From: Blastocladiella emersonii ATCC 22665
Taxonomy: Eukaryota > Blastocladiomycota > Blastocladiomycetes > Blastocladiales > Blastocladiaceae
Assembly: GCA_025594325.1 (NCBI GenBank)
Contig: JANHCV010000001.1
Coordinates: 2,976,001 to 3,040,000 of the forward strand
DNA length: 64,000 nt
Direction: 5' to 3'
Positions within the stretch are counted from its first letter, which is position 1. The number at the start of each line of letters is the position of its first letter. The notes beneath the pieces are model-generated. The model ran no database searches. It worked only from the letters and a program-made list of their open reading frames with translations, and was not told the origin of the DNA. Made by a program: the position numbers and the translations under genes. Positions 1-12,932 of this stretch are shown one piece after another.

Positions 1-3000
1 GAGGCCCTTGCCGACGCCCTTGAAGAACCCGCCGAACCCCTCCTTCTCGGCGCCCTCGATGGGCTTCGTGATCACGCCCGTGACGCCCGAGACGACGCCC
101 TTTGCAAGCGACTTGGCGCCGGTCGTGACGCCGAACAGCGCGTGGCGCGGGCGGTTGCGGATGCGCGACATCTGGCGCGCCGTCTGGAACGACTCGTCGA
201 GCGTGGCCATGGCGAGACCCTTGCCGACGGCGCCCGTGAACTTGGCGAACCCGTCGGCGACGCCGTACACGGCCTTGCCCACGAACGTCGCCGTGCCCTT
301 GGCGAGCCCGATGCCGAGGTCCGCGGGGCTGTCGCTGACGATGCCCTGGTACGGCTCGTAGAAGATGTCCTGCACGCCCGACGCGAGGTTGTTGAACAGG
401 CCGACGGGGTTGCCGAGAAAGTCGGCGGACCCGAGGATCGCGAACATCTTGGAGAACACCTGGTCGTAGTAGTGCGTGTAGATGGCGTCCGAGAGTAGCG
501 CCGTCGACACGATCGGGTGCTCGAGCGTGAGCGCGTTGAAGGCGAGCGGGAAGTTGTGCACGTTGCCGAGCCCCGCGCCAATGATCTTGGTGAAGAACGA
601 GAAGAAGTTGACGCCGCCCGTGTCGTTGAACGAGAAGGTCAGGTTCAGCTTGATGGGGTGGATCTGGAACGCCTCAAAGTACATGAGGTTCGCGTAGTCC
701 TGCGTGACAGGCGGCGTCGGCGCGAGCTTGCTCGACCACGTCACCTCGTGCCGCGTCCCGTCGTCGAGCGTCAGGAACCGCGCAATCGCGTTGATGAGCT
801 CCTGGTCGATGGACACGGACATCTCCTGCAGCAGGAATGCGCAGTACTTGTAGTACTGGATGCCGTGCGACTGGTCCTTGGACTTGACCAGCGCGAGCTT
901 GATGGCCTGGTGCTCCTTGGAGTCGCGCGACAGCTCGGTCGGGAACAGCACAATGGGCTCGAGCGCCTTGGACAGCTGGTTGTCGATCTGGATCCAGTGC
1001 ACGTCGGCGCCGTACGTGTAGTACAGGTTCGTGTCGTTGTACTTGAGGCACAGGTCCGAGAACGAGAGGTACAGCAGCTCCTGCGTGCCGTCGATGAGCG
1101 ACACGCCGAGGTGCACGTTGATCTGGATCGCGAAGTTGACGATGCTGTGTACGTCAATCACCTCGAACGCGAGGTTGCCCGCGCTGCTCGTGTTGCTGCT
1201 GACACTCGCCGTCGACCCGCGCCGCTCGTTGCGGCGGTAGATGGACTTTTTCGGGTTGTAGTGCGTGATCTGCAGCACGCGCGTGGTCCCGTCGATCATG
1301 AGGTCCATGGCAAACACGCGGCGCCGGTTGCCGATCGAGATCTCCCACGGGACCATGGCGCCGACCTCGAACAGGTTGACGTTGCGCTTGCGGTCGCCGC
1401 TCGCGCCCTCGACCGCGAGCGCGATGGCGCGGTCGCTGGCCGTCGGATCGTCGAGCGCGTAGTTGGCCGACCGCCCCGCGGGCACCGTGTACCGCTTGCG
1501 CGACGCGACGCCCGATTGCGTGAAGTGGACCGTGTAGTTGGTGAGGTTCTCGATGCGGTACGGCCAGCGGTCCGACTGCTTGACGAACATGAACAGCGTG
1601 GCCTCGTGCAGGACAATGTCGACCTCGAGGAGCAGCGGCGCGGGCGCGCTGGGGCTGCCGCTGGCCGTCTCGAGCGGGTCCATGCGCGCAAACACCTGGC
1701 CGACCTCGTGCATGCGGAGCGGCGCCGACCAGTCGTGCTGCGCGGGCCCGGCGGCGCCGTTGGCGAACCGGAACACGATGAGCTTGTGCATGTTGCGGTG
1801 CAGCCACTGGACTGGCATCTCGGCGCCGTCGGGGCACTCGCCGATCTCGGGCGTCATGGCCTGCTTCCACTGCAGCGGGCGGCCCGTCATGTTCTTGACC
1901 ACGTAGCGCGGGCTGAAGGCGATCACCTTGCTCACGGCGAACCGGTCGGCGCCGCCCTCGGTGACCGAGATCCCGACGTGCCAGCTGCGCGTGCGGTCGA
2001 CCGTGTTGAGCACGATCCCGGACGTGGCGTTGAGCTGCTCGAGGTTGATGGGCGGCGTGGTCTCGGTGCCCGCGAGCGACAGCGCGAGCCGCTTCTCGGA
2101 GGCGAGGTGGATGCCGCCCGACGGGATCACGATGGCCTCGCGGTCGAGCAGCATGAGGTCCATAGGTAGGCGGTTGACGAGAACCATGGGCGAGTACAGC
2201 GAGAGGCGGCGCGACCACCCGCCCTTGACGAGCGTGCGGATGCGCAGGTGCAGCTTCTGGTGCTCGCCGCAATCAATGATCTCGAGATCCTCGTCGTCGT
2301 CGACCTCCTCGAGCGCCATGATGACGCCGGGCCGCTTGGACTGCAGCCGCAGCTCGGGAACCTTGAGCAGCAGGCCGAGCGCCTTGGCGACGTCGAGCGT
2401 GCCGATGCTCACGACGTTGCCCGACTCGAGCGACTCGCCGAACAGCGGCTGCTGGCCGCGCTTTGTGACGAACTGGTACTGCGCCGTGACGGGGAGGAGG
2501 TTCTCGAACTCGATCGGGCAGTGCACCTTGATGGCCATCTGCGGGTACGGGTGGTGCTCCATGGCCTTGGCGTCGTACTCGGCGGCGAGCACGAGGTGGA
2601 ATGTCTGCTCGCCCTCGAGCGCCTTGCACCGCACCCACAGCCGCTTGGCCTTGAGGAACTCGCGCCAGCTGACGGGCCGCGACCACGAGAAGCCGTGTCC
2701 GACGCCGGGCCGCAGCCGCACCGTGCCGGCGAAGATGGCGCCGACGGGCACGCTGTACTCGTCGCCGGGCTTGAGCGTCGTCTGCTTGTCCTCGTGCAGG
2801 ATGTCGAGGTCGACGAGCATCGAGTTGACGAACGAGAGCGGCGACTTGATGGTCACGACCTTGATCTTGTTCTTGACCTTGACGTCGATGCACAGGCGGT
2901 ACAGGTTGCCGTCGATGGTCGGGCGCAGCGGGAGGACCGTCGAGGTCTCGCGGTCGACGTTGATGGCGGGGAGCGTCTCCCACGTCGGGTTGCCGCACAG

Positions 3001-6000
3001 GTGCAGCGCGAGGCGGTGGCGGATCGGCTCGGTCGAGTTGCGCATGGCGTGCCAGTGCTCGAACCGCCACGCGAGCTCGCCGCCGGCGGGGATCTCGGTC
3101 GGGTCGGCGTTGGCGCCCGTGATCGAGCTGTTCCACACCGTGACGTGGTGCCCGCACATGTTGCGGATCAGGTACGGCTTCTGCACGCGCAGGTGCAGGA
3201 TGTTGAACGACTTTGGCCAGTTGGCCGCCGTCTGCAGCGCCGTCTCGAGCAGGTGCCGCGACACGTTGAGGTTGATGAGGCGGTCGGACCGCACCTCGAG
3301 CTTGGTCGCCTCGCCCGACTTGAGGTTGACCTGGACCATGGAATGCTCCACGACGGGCTCCCAGTCGGTGATGCGCGGGTTCCACAGGTTGAGGTGGAAC
3401 GCGAGCGACGTGGACGCGCGCAGCGTCGTCGACCAGTCGCGCACGTCGATGGTGAACCCGCCGAGCACGAAGTCGACCATTGGAACGTGCAGGTCGTCGA
3501 GGTCGTCGACGAGAATCACGCGGATGTTGGCCACGTTGACGCGCGCCGTCTCGCTGTTGGCGATGAGCTGGGCCTTGGTGATGGGCGCGCGCGAGGCGCG
3601 AGACGACGACGACGCGTTGGACACGCGCGACGCGGAGCGGACCATGGTCACGTCAAACCCGTTGGCGTCGGCCGCGCCCACGTCGATGGTCGGCGGCGCG
3701 GCAAAGAAGTAGTTCATGTACTGCGTGACCATGGTCTGGATGAAGAGCGCCTCCTGGTACGAGAGGCGGAGCAGGATCGAGTCCACGTCGACCTCGAAGT
3801 TGCGCCGGTTGCTCGGCGCGCCGCCCTCGGGCGTGATCGAGAGCCCGAAATCCTGCAGCACGCGGACCTGCTCGGACCGGTTGTCCATGCGGCACAGGAA
3901 GACGCCGAGCCCGCCGAGTCTCATGGTCACGTCGCGCTCATACGACAGCTTGAGGTGCTGGAACCCGAGCACGAGCGCGCTCGAGTGCACGTCCTTGGAG
4001 TCGTGCACGAACGCGACCTGCGCGTTGACGATGTTGATTGAGTAGCGGATCGCGGGGGCGGGCGGGGCCGCGGGCGTGGACGGCGCAGGGAGCGCGGACG
4101 ACGAGCGGCGAGCAGCAGAGGTACTGATCCCAGCAGCGCCTGGCGCGATTAGCGCGGACCGGCGCAGCGACTGCGGCGACCCGACCTCGCTCCCGCCGCC
4201 GTCGGCGAAACTGGCCGCGAGCGGGGTACCGGGGAGCGACGCGGCCGTCTGGTCGAGCGGGGTGCCGACGACGCTGCCGGAGCTCACGCCGACCGGGTAC
4301 AGCTCCTCCTCGGCCGAGTTGCCGCGCGCGAGGCTCTGGTCGTCGTCAGCGGCGGCATCGCCCTCGTCGGACTCGGGCTCCTCGAGGACAAAGAACTCCT
4401 GCACCTCCTGGATGTAGTCGAAGATGGCGAGCACCTGCGGCGAGTCGAGCGTGACGCAGACGAGCATGCCGTTGCCCGGGTCGGGCGTGATGCGGCACAG
4501 GAGCTGGTACGCGAACGGCCGCTCAAGGGCCGGCGGCAGCGCGATGATGTCGTTGTAGACGTGCTCGGAGCGGCGCGAGTCCATGACCGAGAACCGCGAC
4601 ACACCGAACTCGCCGGTCCAGCTCCCACTCCGCTGCATGGCCATCTTGAAGAACATGCCGTACACGTCGACGCGCGTGAGCGACGCGGTCGGGGTGCGCA
4701 ACAGCTCGAGGCGCAGCCGGCTGAGCGAGACCGAGATCTCGGTGGTGATGGCCGTCGCGTCCACGTCTGCAATCGCAGCGGCGACTGCGGGCGAGGACTG
4801 CGGCTGCGCAACCGCAGCCGCAGATGACGGCGAGGATTCGGGTGCCGGCGCGGCGGGGAACAGCGCGCAGTACACGGTCCACAGGAACGCGTACTGGTCG
4901 TGCGTGATGCGCGTGTCGACCTCGGAAAAGTCGACCTTGATCTCCGTGTCCTGCATCGCGAACAGCATCTGGACCTTGTTGAGCACGTTCTGGCGGAGGA
5001 GCGACGAGCGGTACGCCGACGCCGACACGGCGGAGCCGGGCGCCTCGAGACCGCTCGGAATCATGGACTCGCCGCTGCTGCCGGCGGGCTGGAGCAGCTC
5101 TGTCACAATGTTCATGTCGGTGAGCGACGCGTTGATGATGTACGACGCGCTAGTCGGGGTCTCGTAGAAGTTGCGCGCGTCGAGCTGGCCGAGGTAGACG
5201 AGGACGCCCTGGCCAGTCTCGTCGCGGTACTCGATGAGCGGCGACTTGATGTGGACGACGAACCCGAACCGCGCGTCAGCGGCCGTCTCGGCGGCGCGGC
5301 GCCGCGCAATGTCGGCCATGTTGCGCATCGAGGCAAAGTCGGACAGGTACGCGAGGATGTGGTTGATCTCGGTCGGGCGGTACAGGACGCGCGTCGACTC
5401 GCTCGAGAACTCGACCTTGGAGTCGAACCCGTCGGCGGCGCCGGGCGCGCCCGAGTCGAACTGGAACGTGGCCGACCGCTCGCCCTCGATGTAGGCGATC
5501 CGCTCGCCGTTGGCAATGGTCACGGCGAGCGCGCCGAGCGTGCCGCTGACGGTCATCGAGGGACCGCCCATGACGACCTTGACCTCGGTGAAGCCCAGGT
5601 CGGCCTTGGCAAAGACGGTGCCGCCATCGTTGAGGTCGAGCGCGATCCCGCGCATGTTGGCGCGCACGAGCATCTTGTTGTCGTTGGCGGCCGGCGGCGC
5701 AGCGGGCAGCGAGTCGGTGGGCGACGTCGGCGACGAACCGCTCCCTGGTGGCGGGAGCGGGGCCGCCTCGACCTCGCCGACGAAAGTGACCATGAGGAAG
5801 TCGTAGATGTCGATGAACGACTTTTTGGTCACGACGCCGTGGATTCCGTCGAACGTGACGTCGACGGTGGTCTCGAACCCGTCGAACCGGGGCGAGGCCG
5901 GGTCGCACTGGTGGTACTGGATCGAGACGAGCTCGCGGTGCGCCGCCGCGTTGGCGCCGACCGAGGACGCGAGCGCCATGTCCGACGACTCGATGAGGCT

Positions 6001-8983
6001 CGCGAGCGTCGGGTTGGGCTGCTGCAGGTCAACGACGTGGATCGTCTCGAGGCGGATGTTGGCCTCGCGCTCGAGCGCGCGCTGCTTGAACCCGAGGTCA
6101 AAGTTCTTGAGCTCGAGCGTGGCGAGCTCGCGCTCGCGGCCGAGCGCGTCGTCGTAGATGAGCAGGCGCGCGAGCACGGTGCCGACGCGGAACTGGAAGT
6201 CGATGAGGTCCTGGGTCGGCGTGGTGCCGGCGGGCGACGCCGACGATGAGCTCGCGGCCAGCGCGCCGTCGGTATCGAGCGCCGTCGTGGACGACACAGC
6301 TGGCGCAGGGGCGGCGGCGGGCGGGCCGGAGATGAGGTCGACGGCGCGCATGATCGACTTGTACTTGCGGTCCGACAACACGAACTTGAGCGCGGGCATG
6401 GCGCCCGAGAGCTTGAGCCTGGGCAGGTTGGTGGCCTTTGGCAGGATGGAGCTCTCGAGCAGCAGGTTGACGTCGAGGCCCTGGATGATCTGGCCGGGGA
6501 CTGAGTGCTCGGCGGCGAGGTCGAGCACGCACTGGTCGATGGTGGGCGCGACGAGCAGCTTGACGTTGGTGAGGCTCACGTCGTACTTGTCGTACATGAG
6601 CGAGAGCAGGTGCTCGAGCTCGGTGTCGGTGAGCTGCATGCCCTCCTTCTTCTGCAGCTCGGCCTTCTCGCTCGTGTCGACGAGCTTGCTCTGGATCTTA
6701 AGATTGCCCGAGTCGAAGGCGAGCACCTCGTGGTCGCCGAGCGGGACGAGGAACACGGGCGCGTCGATGTTGACGGTGATCGAGGTGGCCTTGTGCTGCT
6801 CGAGCGCGTACTCGAGACCGGCACGCGTCTGGTGCTTGACGGACGCGGCAACCTCGAGGTACGCGTCGGCGACTGTATCGGGGACGGCGAAGAAGTGCGT
6901 GACGGCGTCGACGGTCTGCGGCGTGTACAGGATGGTGAGCGACTGGGTGTCGATCTGGATTGACGTGTCCTCGGCCTTGGACTTGAACCGCAGCGCGAAG
7001 AGCGGGCGCGTCGCGTCGCTGTGGACGGGCGGCGACACGACCTCGCGGTTGCACCCGGACAGGCCGTCGTACACGGACAGGTTGCCCATGGTGACGAGGG
7101 CCGAGATGGACGAGTCGAGGCACGAGATGACCTGCGTCGACATGTCCTGGAACACGACCGAGAGCGTCGACGGGATGATGGGGTGCGCGGGGTCGAAGAC
7201 GGGCACACCGCCCTGCGCGCCCTGGAGGAAGATGCATCCGGTCTGCAGCTTGAACTGGACGCGGAACAGGATGCAGTCGGGCGGGAGCGTCGACTCGGTG
7301 GCGACGAGGGACTCGTCGTAGTCGAGGAACCGCTTCAGGTCGGCGAACTGCAGCACGTTCGGGTCGGCCTCGCCGTCGCTGGCGGGCATGCCGCCGGGCA
7401 GCTCCGACGTGGACGTGGACGCAGGCGCGCTCGACCACCACGACGAGAACCAGCCGCCGCCGCCACTCGCAGCCGCGGTGGCCTTGGTCGGCGATGGCGG
7501 TGCCGAGGCCTCCTTCTCCTTCTTCTCGTTGAGCTTCTTCTGCTCCTTGAGGGCGTCGTCGCGGAGATGCTTGAGAACCATCTTGTTGAACAGAATGAGG
7601 TCCTCGAGCTTGAGCTTGCGCTGCAGCTCGTCGAGGCGCGAGATGTCGTCCTGCGGCAGCTCGGCGTCGGCCGGGAGCAGCTTGCGCTGCTTGGACAGGC
7701 GGATGTAGTCGAGGCGGTCCTTGCGGCGCTCGGCGAGGTACTCCCAGGTGAAGGGGGCGAGCCGCTCGCGCACGTCCATGTGGACGGCGCGCAGGGCGAA
7801 CAGGAGGAGGGCGCGCGGCGAGCGGTCGGCGGCAGCGGGGCGCAGCGGGCGGTACTTGATGGTCTTGTTGAAGAGCTGGAACCGGTCGAGGACGAGCCAC
7901 ATGCCGCGGTGCTGGGCCTCGGACAGGGCGAGGGCAAACTCGTTGAACTCGAGCGTCACGTCGTACTTGGGGACGTTCTGGCCGTACTGGCGGTTGAGCG
8001 TGAGCTACATCGGGGCGGGCGTGTGTGAGTGGGCGCGTGTCGTGGTTGCTAGTGGTGCGGCAAGCGTACCTTGCCGATGCCCGAGACGGGTTTGAGCAGG
8101 AACGAGTCAATGCACATGTCGTGCTCGGTCGGGATCTATTGGTGCGCGCGGTCAGTGACGGTCGCAAAGCGGGGGAGGAGAGGGCCGACGTACCAGCTTG
8201 CGCAGCGCGTCGAGACTCTCGGCGGCTTCGGCGTTCTTGAGAAAGGCCGCGTCGTCGTGCGCGCTGCCGTTCTCGAGCCAGTAGACGCAGAGCGACTTGA
8301 GGTTGAGCAGCTTGCGGGTGAGGGGCTCCTCGGTCTCGATGAAGGCGGGCTGCCAGTCGGCGTTGACCGAGACAATGGACAGCTCGCGCAGCGTGACGCC
8401 GAGCGAGAAGGGGCGGCCAGGAACAGCGAGGGCGTCCTGGTAGCGGACGTGGATGGTGTCGATGGAGATTTGCATGTTGTCGATGATCTTGTTGATGAGC
8501 TGTGACGTGTACGAAGCCTGCTGCGGGTCTACACGTGCGATCGGCGGTCAAAACCCGCGCACAACAGTAAAGACGCAAGGAATGCGCACCCTGCTCGGCG
8601 GCGGCGGCGGCAAAAGTAGCGTGGAAGGTCTCGGCCTGCAGGAGCAGCTCCATCTTCTGGCGGAACTGGCGCTCAATCTCCTCGAGCGGGTCGACGGCGA
8701 CGGCGTCGCGCGGGGTGGCCACGAGGAAGACATTGCTGACGTTGATGCGGAAGGGCTTGCCCTTGAGGTTCTGCCACGGGATCTTGACGACGAGGTCGCC
8801 GACGTAGCCCTGGACGACGGTGATGGGCAGGTCGAGCTTGTCGAGGGCGTCCCTGCGCAGGCGCAGGTTGCGCAGCTGCACGTCGCCGTTCCAGATGCCG
8901 ATGTTGAGCTGGTCCGTGGCCAGGTTCTCGACAAAGTCGCCGAGGACGCGGTTCAGCAGGTTCGCCACGACCTGCTCGAACAT
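1..8983 (-). CDS. VPS13: VPS13 lipid-transfer protein (3' end beyond window)
   Basis: Bridge-like lipid transfer protein acting at membrane contact sites. Exons on the minus strand are 8590-8983, 8194-8528, 8070-8135 and 1-8004 (open at the left edge); the three introns are 58-65 nt and codon phase is kept. 2933 residues are in the window. The N-terminus begins MFEQVVANLLNRVLGDFVEN, the chorein motif, with the usual LQISI..IHVRYQD motif in exon 2. The middle is a long beta-rich region. Near residue 2395 it reads RWPYRIENLTNYTVHF, typical of the SHR-BD/APT1-type part. The last visible residues (around 2780) match the conserved C-terminal region (NPVGLFNNLASGVQDIFYEP). Family members are about 3100 residues, so roughly the last 150-250 are missing. 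The start ATG at 8983 is clear. It shares a 342-bp divergent promoter with the SSD1-like gene. Confidence 0.95.
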
Positions 8984-9325
8984 GGCGGCGGCGGCGGCAC
9001 AGCGGTGGCGTTCAGCGGCGGGGCGGTAGAGCGATCAATGAGGTCGATGTGGGCGAGCTAGGCCAGTTTAGATGCGTTGCATGGAGTAAATCCGCGGTGC
9101 GTAAGGCTCAGTAAACGGGAGAGGAGACCGCGCGCGAAGGGGGCAACGGCGGTGCCGCGCCGCGTCTTTCGCGCAGATCACGGTCACATGTCGCCCTGAG
9201 TGACGTGTCTCGCCGCTGTCCGCGTTCGTCATCCAGCAGCGAGCGCTCTCTCTCTCTCGCTGCCCGACTGCGCAGCTGAACCCGCAGAGTCGCACGTAGC
9301 ACATACTCCAAGCAACCTACGCACC
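8984..9325. promoter_or_regulatory. Divergent intergenic region VPS13 / SSD1
   Basis: The 342 bp between two divergent start codons must hold both promoters. The only distinct structure I see is a (CT)n run at about 9246-9258. No clear TATA box. Confidence 0.5.
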
Positions 9326-12300
9326 ATGGCCGCGCGCAACCCGCGCCAGATCGCGACCGGCGGCGGCGGCAACGGGAGGTACTCGAACGTCCCGCCGCCC
9401 CCGGCCCTGTCGGCCGACCCGCGCCGGCGCACGCGCTCGCGCTCGCCCACCCGCAAGCAGCAGCCGCAGCCCTCGGACGGCTACGACGCCGAGGTCGACC
9501 TCGTCGGCCACCACGACACAGTCGACGAGCTGATCGAGGCCGGCGCCGCGTACCGCCACCCCGAGCGCGAGCTGTCGGTCGAGACCGACGCCGACTCGCA
9601 GTCGCAGTCGCAGCCGACGTCGCCGATCCGCGTCAACCACGCGCGCGCGCCGTCCGCGGGCAAGTCGCGCCGCCCGCGCGTCACGGCCAACGCCGAGTAT
9701 GCGCTCCAGCAGCAGCACGGCCGCGCCGCCTCGTTCCGCCAGTCGCAGCCCGTCGACTACACGGCGGCGTGGACCCCCGACATGCTCGACCAGGTCGTCG
9801 CCGACCGCGCCGCGATCCAGCTCGCCCACTCGGGCTTCACCCCGATCCACGTCGCCCCGATGATGCCGCCTTACCCGACCTACTCCGAGTACGAGCAGCA
9901 GTACGACTACAAGCGCCCGATTGTCGCCGACGTCGAGACGGCCGAGTGGACCAGCCAGCAGGAGGTCGGCTACTCGTACTCGTACCGCCACCACGCCATC
10001 GACATTCTCGCCGCACCCAAGCGTCGCACCGCGATGCCGCAGCCGGGTGCCTCGACCTCGACCACCGCCGCCGTCGACTCGCTGACCGGCAAGGTCGCTG
10101 GCATCAACATCGAGGACGAGGAGTCGCCCGCCGTCCCCTTCTCCAAGCCGGCCGCGGCGCGCAACAAGTCGGCCAAGCCCTTCTACCGCGACCACATTTC
10201 GGGCCCCGAGCTCGACGAGGGCATCGCCAAGGGCACCTACATTGTCGGCACCCTGCGCATCAACAAGCGCCTCATGACCGACGCCTACGTGACGGCCGAC
10301 TCGGCCACCGACGACCGCGACATCTTCATCTTCACCCAGGAGGCCCGCAACCGCGCCCTCGAGGGCGACCGCGTCGCCATCGAGCTCGTCGACAGCGCCG
10401 AGGTGCTCGAGCGCAAGGACCGCGCCATGAACAAGATCCAGGACCGCCACCGCTCCGGTGACGGCAACGGCGACGCCGTCCCCATCGACATTGCCCACGA
10501 GCGCGCCAAGCAAATTGCCGAGGGTCTTGCCGACGACGAGGACCTCGACGGCCCGGCCTCGGGCGACGACGAGGAGGAGCCGCCGCTCCGCCTGTGCGGC
10601 CGCGTCGTGGCCATCATCGAGCGCCGCCTGCTCAACCTGTACATTGGCTACATCACGCTCGGCCGCCCCAAGGGCCAGGCGCAGCCCAGCTCGCGCAACA
10701 GCATCCCGCGCCGCCTCGACCCGTCGTTCAGCGACTTTTGGTTCAAGCCGCTCGACTCCAAGGTCCCCTTCCTGCGCCTCAAGAAGGAGTCGGTGCCCGC
10801 CGAGCTCTACAAGCAGCCCGGTGACTACGCGACGATGCTGTTCGCCGCCACCATCGACGAGTGGCCCGCCGACAACCAGTTCCCGCTCGCCAGCGTCACG
10901 GCGACCGTCGGCCAGGCTGGCACCATGGAGGCCGAGACCAAGGCCCTGCTCATCGGCAACGCCGTCAACCTCGACCCCTTCGACGAGGCGTGCCTCGCAT
11001 CGCTGCCCGAGACGCCCTGGTCCATTTCCGACGAGGAGCGCGCACGGCGCTGGGACTTCACGGGCAAGAACATCTTCACCATCGACCCGCGCACCGCCAA
11101 GGATCTCGATGACGCGGTCCACATTGAGCCCGTCCCCGACATGCCCGGCGTCTACGAGCTCGGCGTCCACATTGCCGACGTCAGCCACTTCCTCGAGCCC
11201 GACACGGCGCTCGACGTTCGCGCTTCGACGACGTACGTTTGTCTCGCTCAATCTTGTGCCTCGTCGCTGCCTGCTTACCCCGTCGCACGCCCACTACAGG
11301 TGCACCACCGTCTACCTCGTCGACCGCGCCATTCCGATGCTGCCCAACCTCCTGTGCGAGGAGCTGTGCTCGCTTAACCCGGCCGTCGAGCGGCTCGCCT
11401 TCTCGGTCGTGTGGCGCATCCGCCTCGAGGACGCCGAGATCCTCGACACCAAGTTCGGCAAGTCGGTGATCCGGTCGCGCGCCAAGCTCGCGTACGAGGA
11501 CGCGCAGGACGTGATCGAGGGGTACCCGCTGCCGACGCGCGACGTGCTGCTCGCCGACGACGCGGACGAGGCCACCATGACCGAGTCGATCAAGCTCCTG
11601 TACAAGCTGTCGCGCGTGATTCGCCGGCAGCGGTTCGACAACGGCGCGCTGACCATGAGCACGGTCAAGCTCGCGTTCGTGCTCGACCCCGTGTCGCAGA
11701 TGCCCGTCGGGTGCAAGGCGTACGAGATCCGCGAGGCGAACCAGCTCATCGAGGAGTTCATGCTGCTCGCCAACCGCAGCGTCGCGCACAAGATCCACTC
11801 GGCGTTCCCCGACCTCGCCCTGCTGCGCAAGCACGAACCGCCGGGGTCCGGCCCGATGCAGCAGATCGTGGACCGCATCGGCCTGCTCGGGTACCCCGTC
11901 GACGCGTCCTCGTCGGGCGCGCTGCAGGCGTCGCTCGAGCAGATCGAGGACCCGGTGATCGCCGGGCTCGTCCGCCAGCTGTGCGTGCGGCCCATGAAGC
12001 GCGCCGACTACGTGTGCACGGGCAAGGTGGCGCTCAGCGACCCGAAGCGCACGCGGTTCCTGTCGCACTACGCGCTCGCCACCGACGAGTACACGCACTT
12101 CACGTCGCCCATCCGCCGGTACGCCGACGTGATCGTGCACCGCCAGCTCATGGCGGCGCTCGCCATGGACGCGGACCCGCTGCTCACGCCCGGCGCCGTG
12201 CTCCCGCCCAACATGACGTTTGAGGAGGTGGACCGCATCGCCCGGGCGTGCAACCTCCGCAAGATGCTCGCGCGCCAGGCCCAGGACCAGTCGTCGCGCC

Positions 12301-12863
12301 TGTACCTCGTGCAGTACCTCGCGCACCTGACCAAGACGGCCGAGGCCGCCGCGGACGCCGCGGCGGGCGGTAGCGGCGAGCCGTCGGGCTCGGCCGCGGC
12401 CGCGTCGGGCGGCTGGCGCAGCAAGTACAACAACAACGGCAAGAAGAAGGCGCCCGCGGGCCTGGTCGAGATTGCGCGCATCACGAGCCTGCAGGACCGG
12501 TCGCTCGAGGTGATGATCGAGGCGTACGGGATCGACGCGCGCATCTTCTACGACAAGCTCCCCGTCGAGTCGTTCGACTACCGGCCCAAGGTCGGCCACA
12601 CCACGGTCGTGTGGCGCAAGTCGCGCCGCACCGAGGACCTCAAGGTGTTCGGGTACCTCGCGGTGCGCATCGTCGTCGACGTCACCGTGTCCCCGGCCCG
12701 CGTCGACGTGATCGGCATCGACCCGTCGTCTGAGGAGGTCAAGGTCGCGTTTGAGCGGTACAAGGCCGCCGTCGCCGCACGCGCCAAGCCCGCGCCCAAG
12801 GAGATCCGCGACGAGGACCGTAAGGTCGAGTGGCTGTGCAACGTCGTCGAGGGCGACGAGTAA
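9326..12863 (+). CDS. SSD1: SSD1/DIS3L2-family RNase II (RNB) protein
   Basis: RNA-binding protein of the fungal Ssd1/Dis3L2 branch of RNase II; in yeasts it binds mRNAs for cell-wall proteins. Exons 9326-11232 and 11300-12863 (67-nt intron, GTACGT donor) give 1156 residues. ATG 9326 is preferred over non-ATG starts because of its CACC context. Residues 1-280 are low-complexity and basic, as in Ssd1. Cold-shock-like domain 1 lies around 290-360 (YIVGTLRINKRLMTDAYV, ARNRALEGD), followed by a second OB region and the RNB domain from about 550. The RNB active-site signature is FTIDPRTAKDLDDA, with Asp587, Asp593, Asp595 and Asp596 in catalytic spacing, and the downstream HFTSPIRRYADVIVHRQL motif is intact. 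It may therefore be an active nuclease. SSD1 versus DIS3L2 cannot be settled here because the two merge in early fungi. Confidence 0.9.
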
Positions 12864-12932
12864 TTGACGCGCTGGTTTTGTGACATGGTGGGGCATGGGA
12901 ATAATGAACTTGTTGCGTGTATATTCTCAGTC

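Noticed and set aside
9317..11251. 644-codon minus-strand open frame opposite the SSD1-like gene
   Set aside because: Antisense shadow; the sense strand encodes conserved cold-shock and RNB domains.
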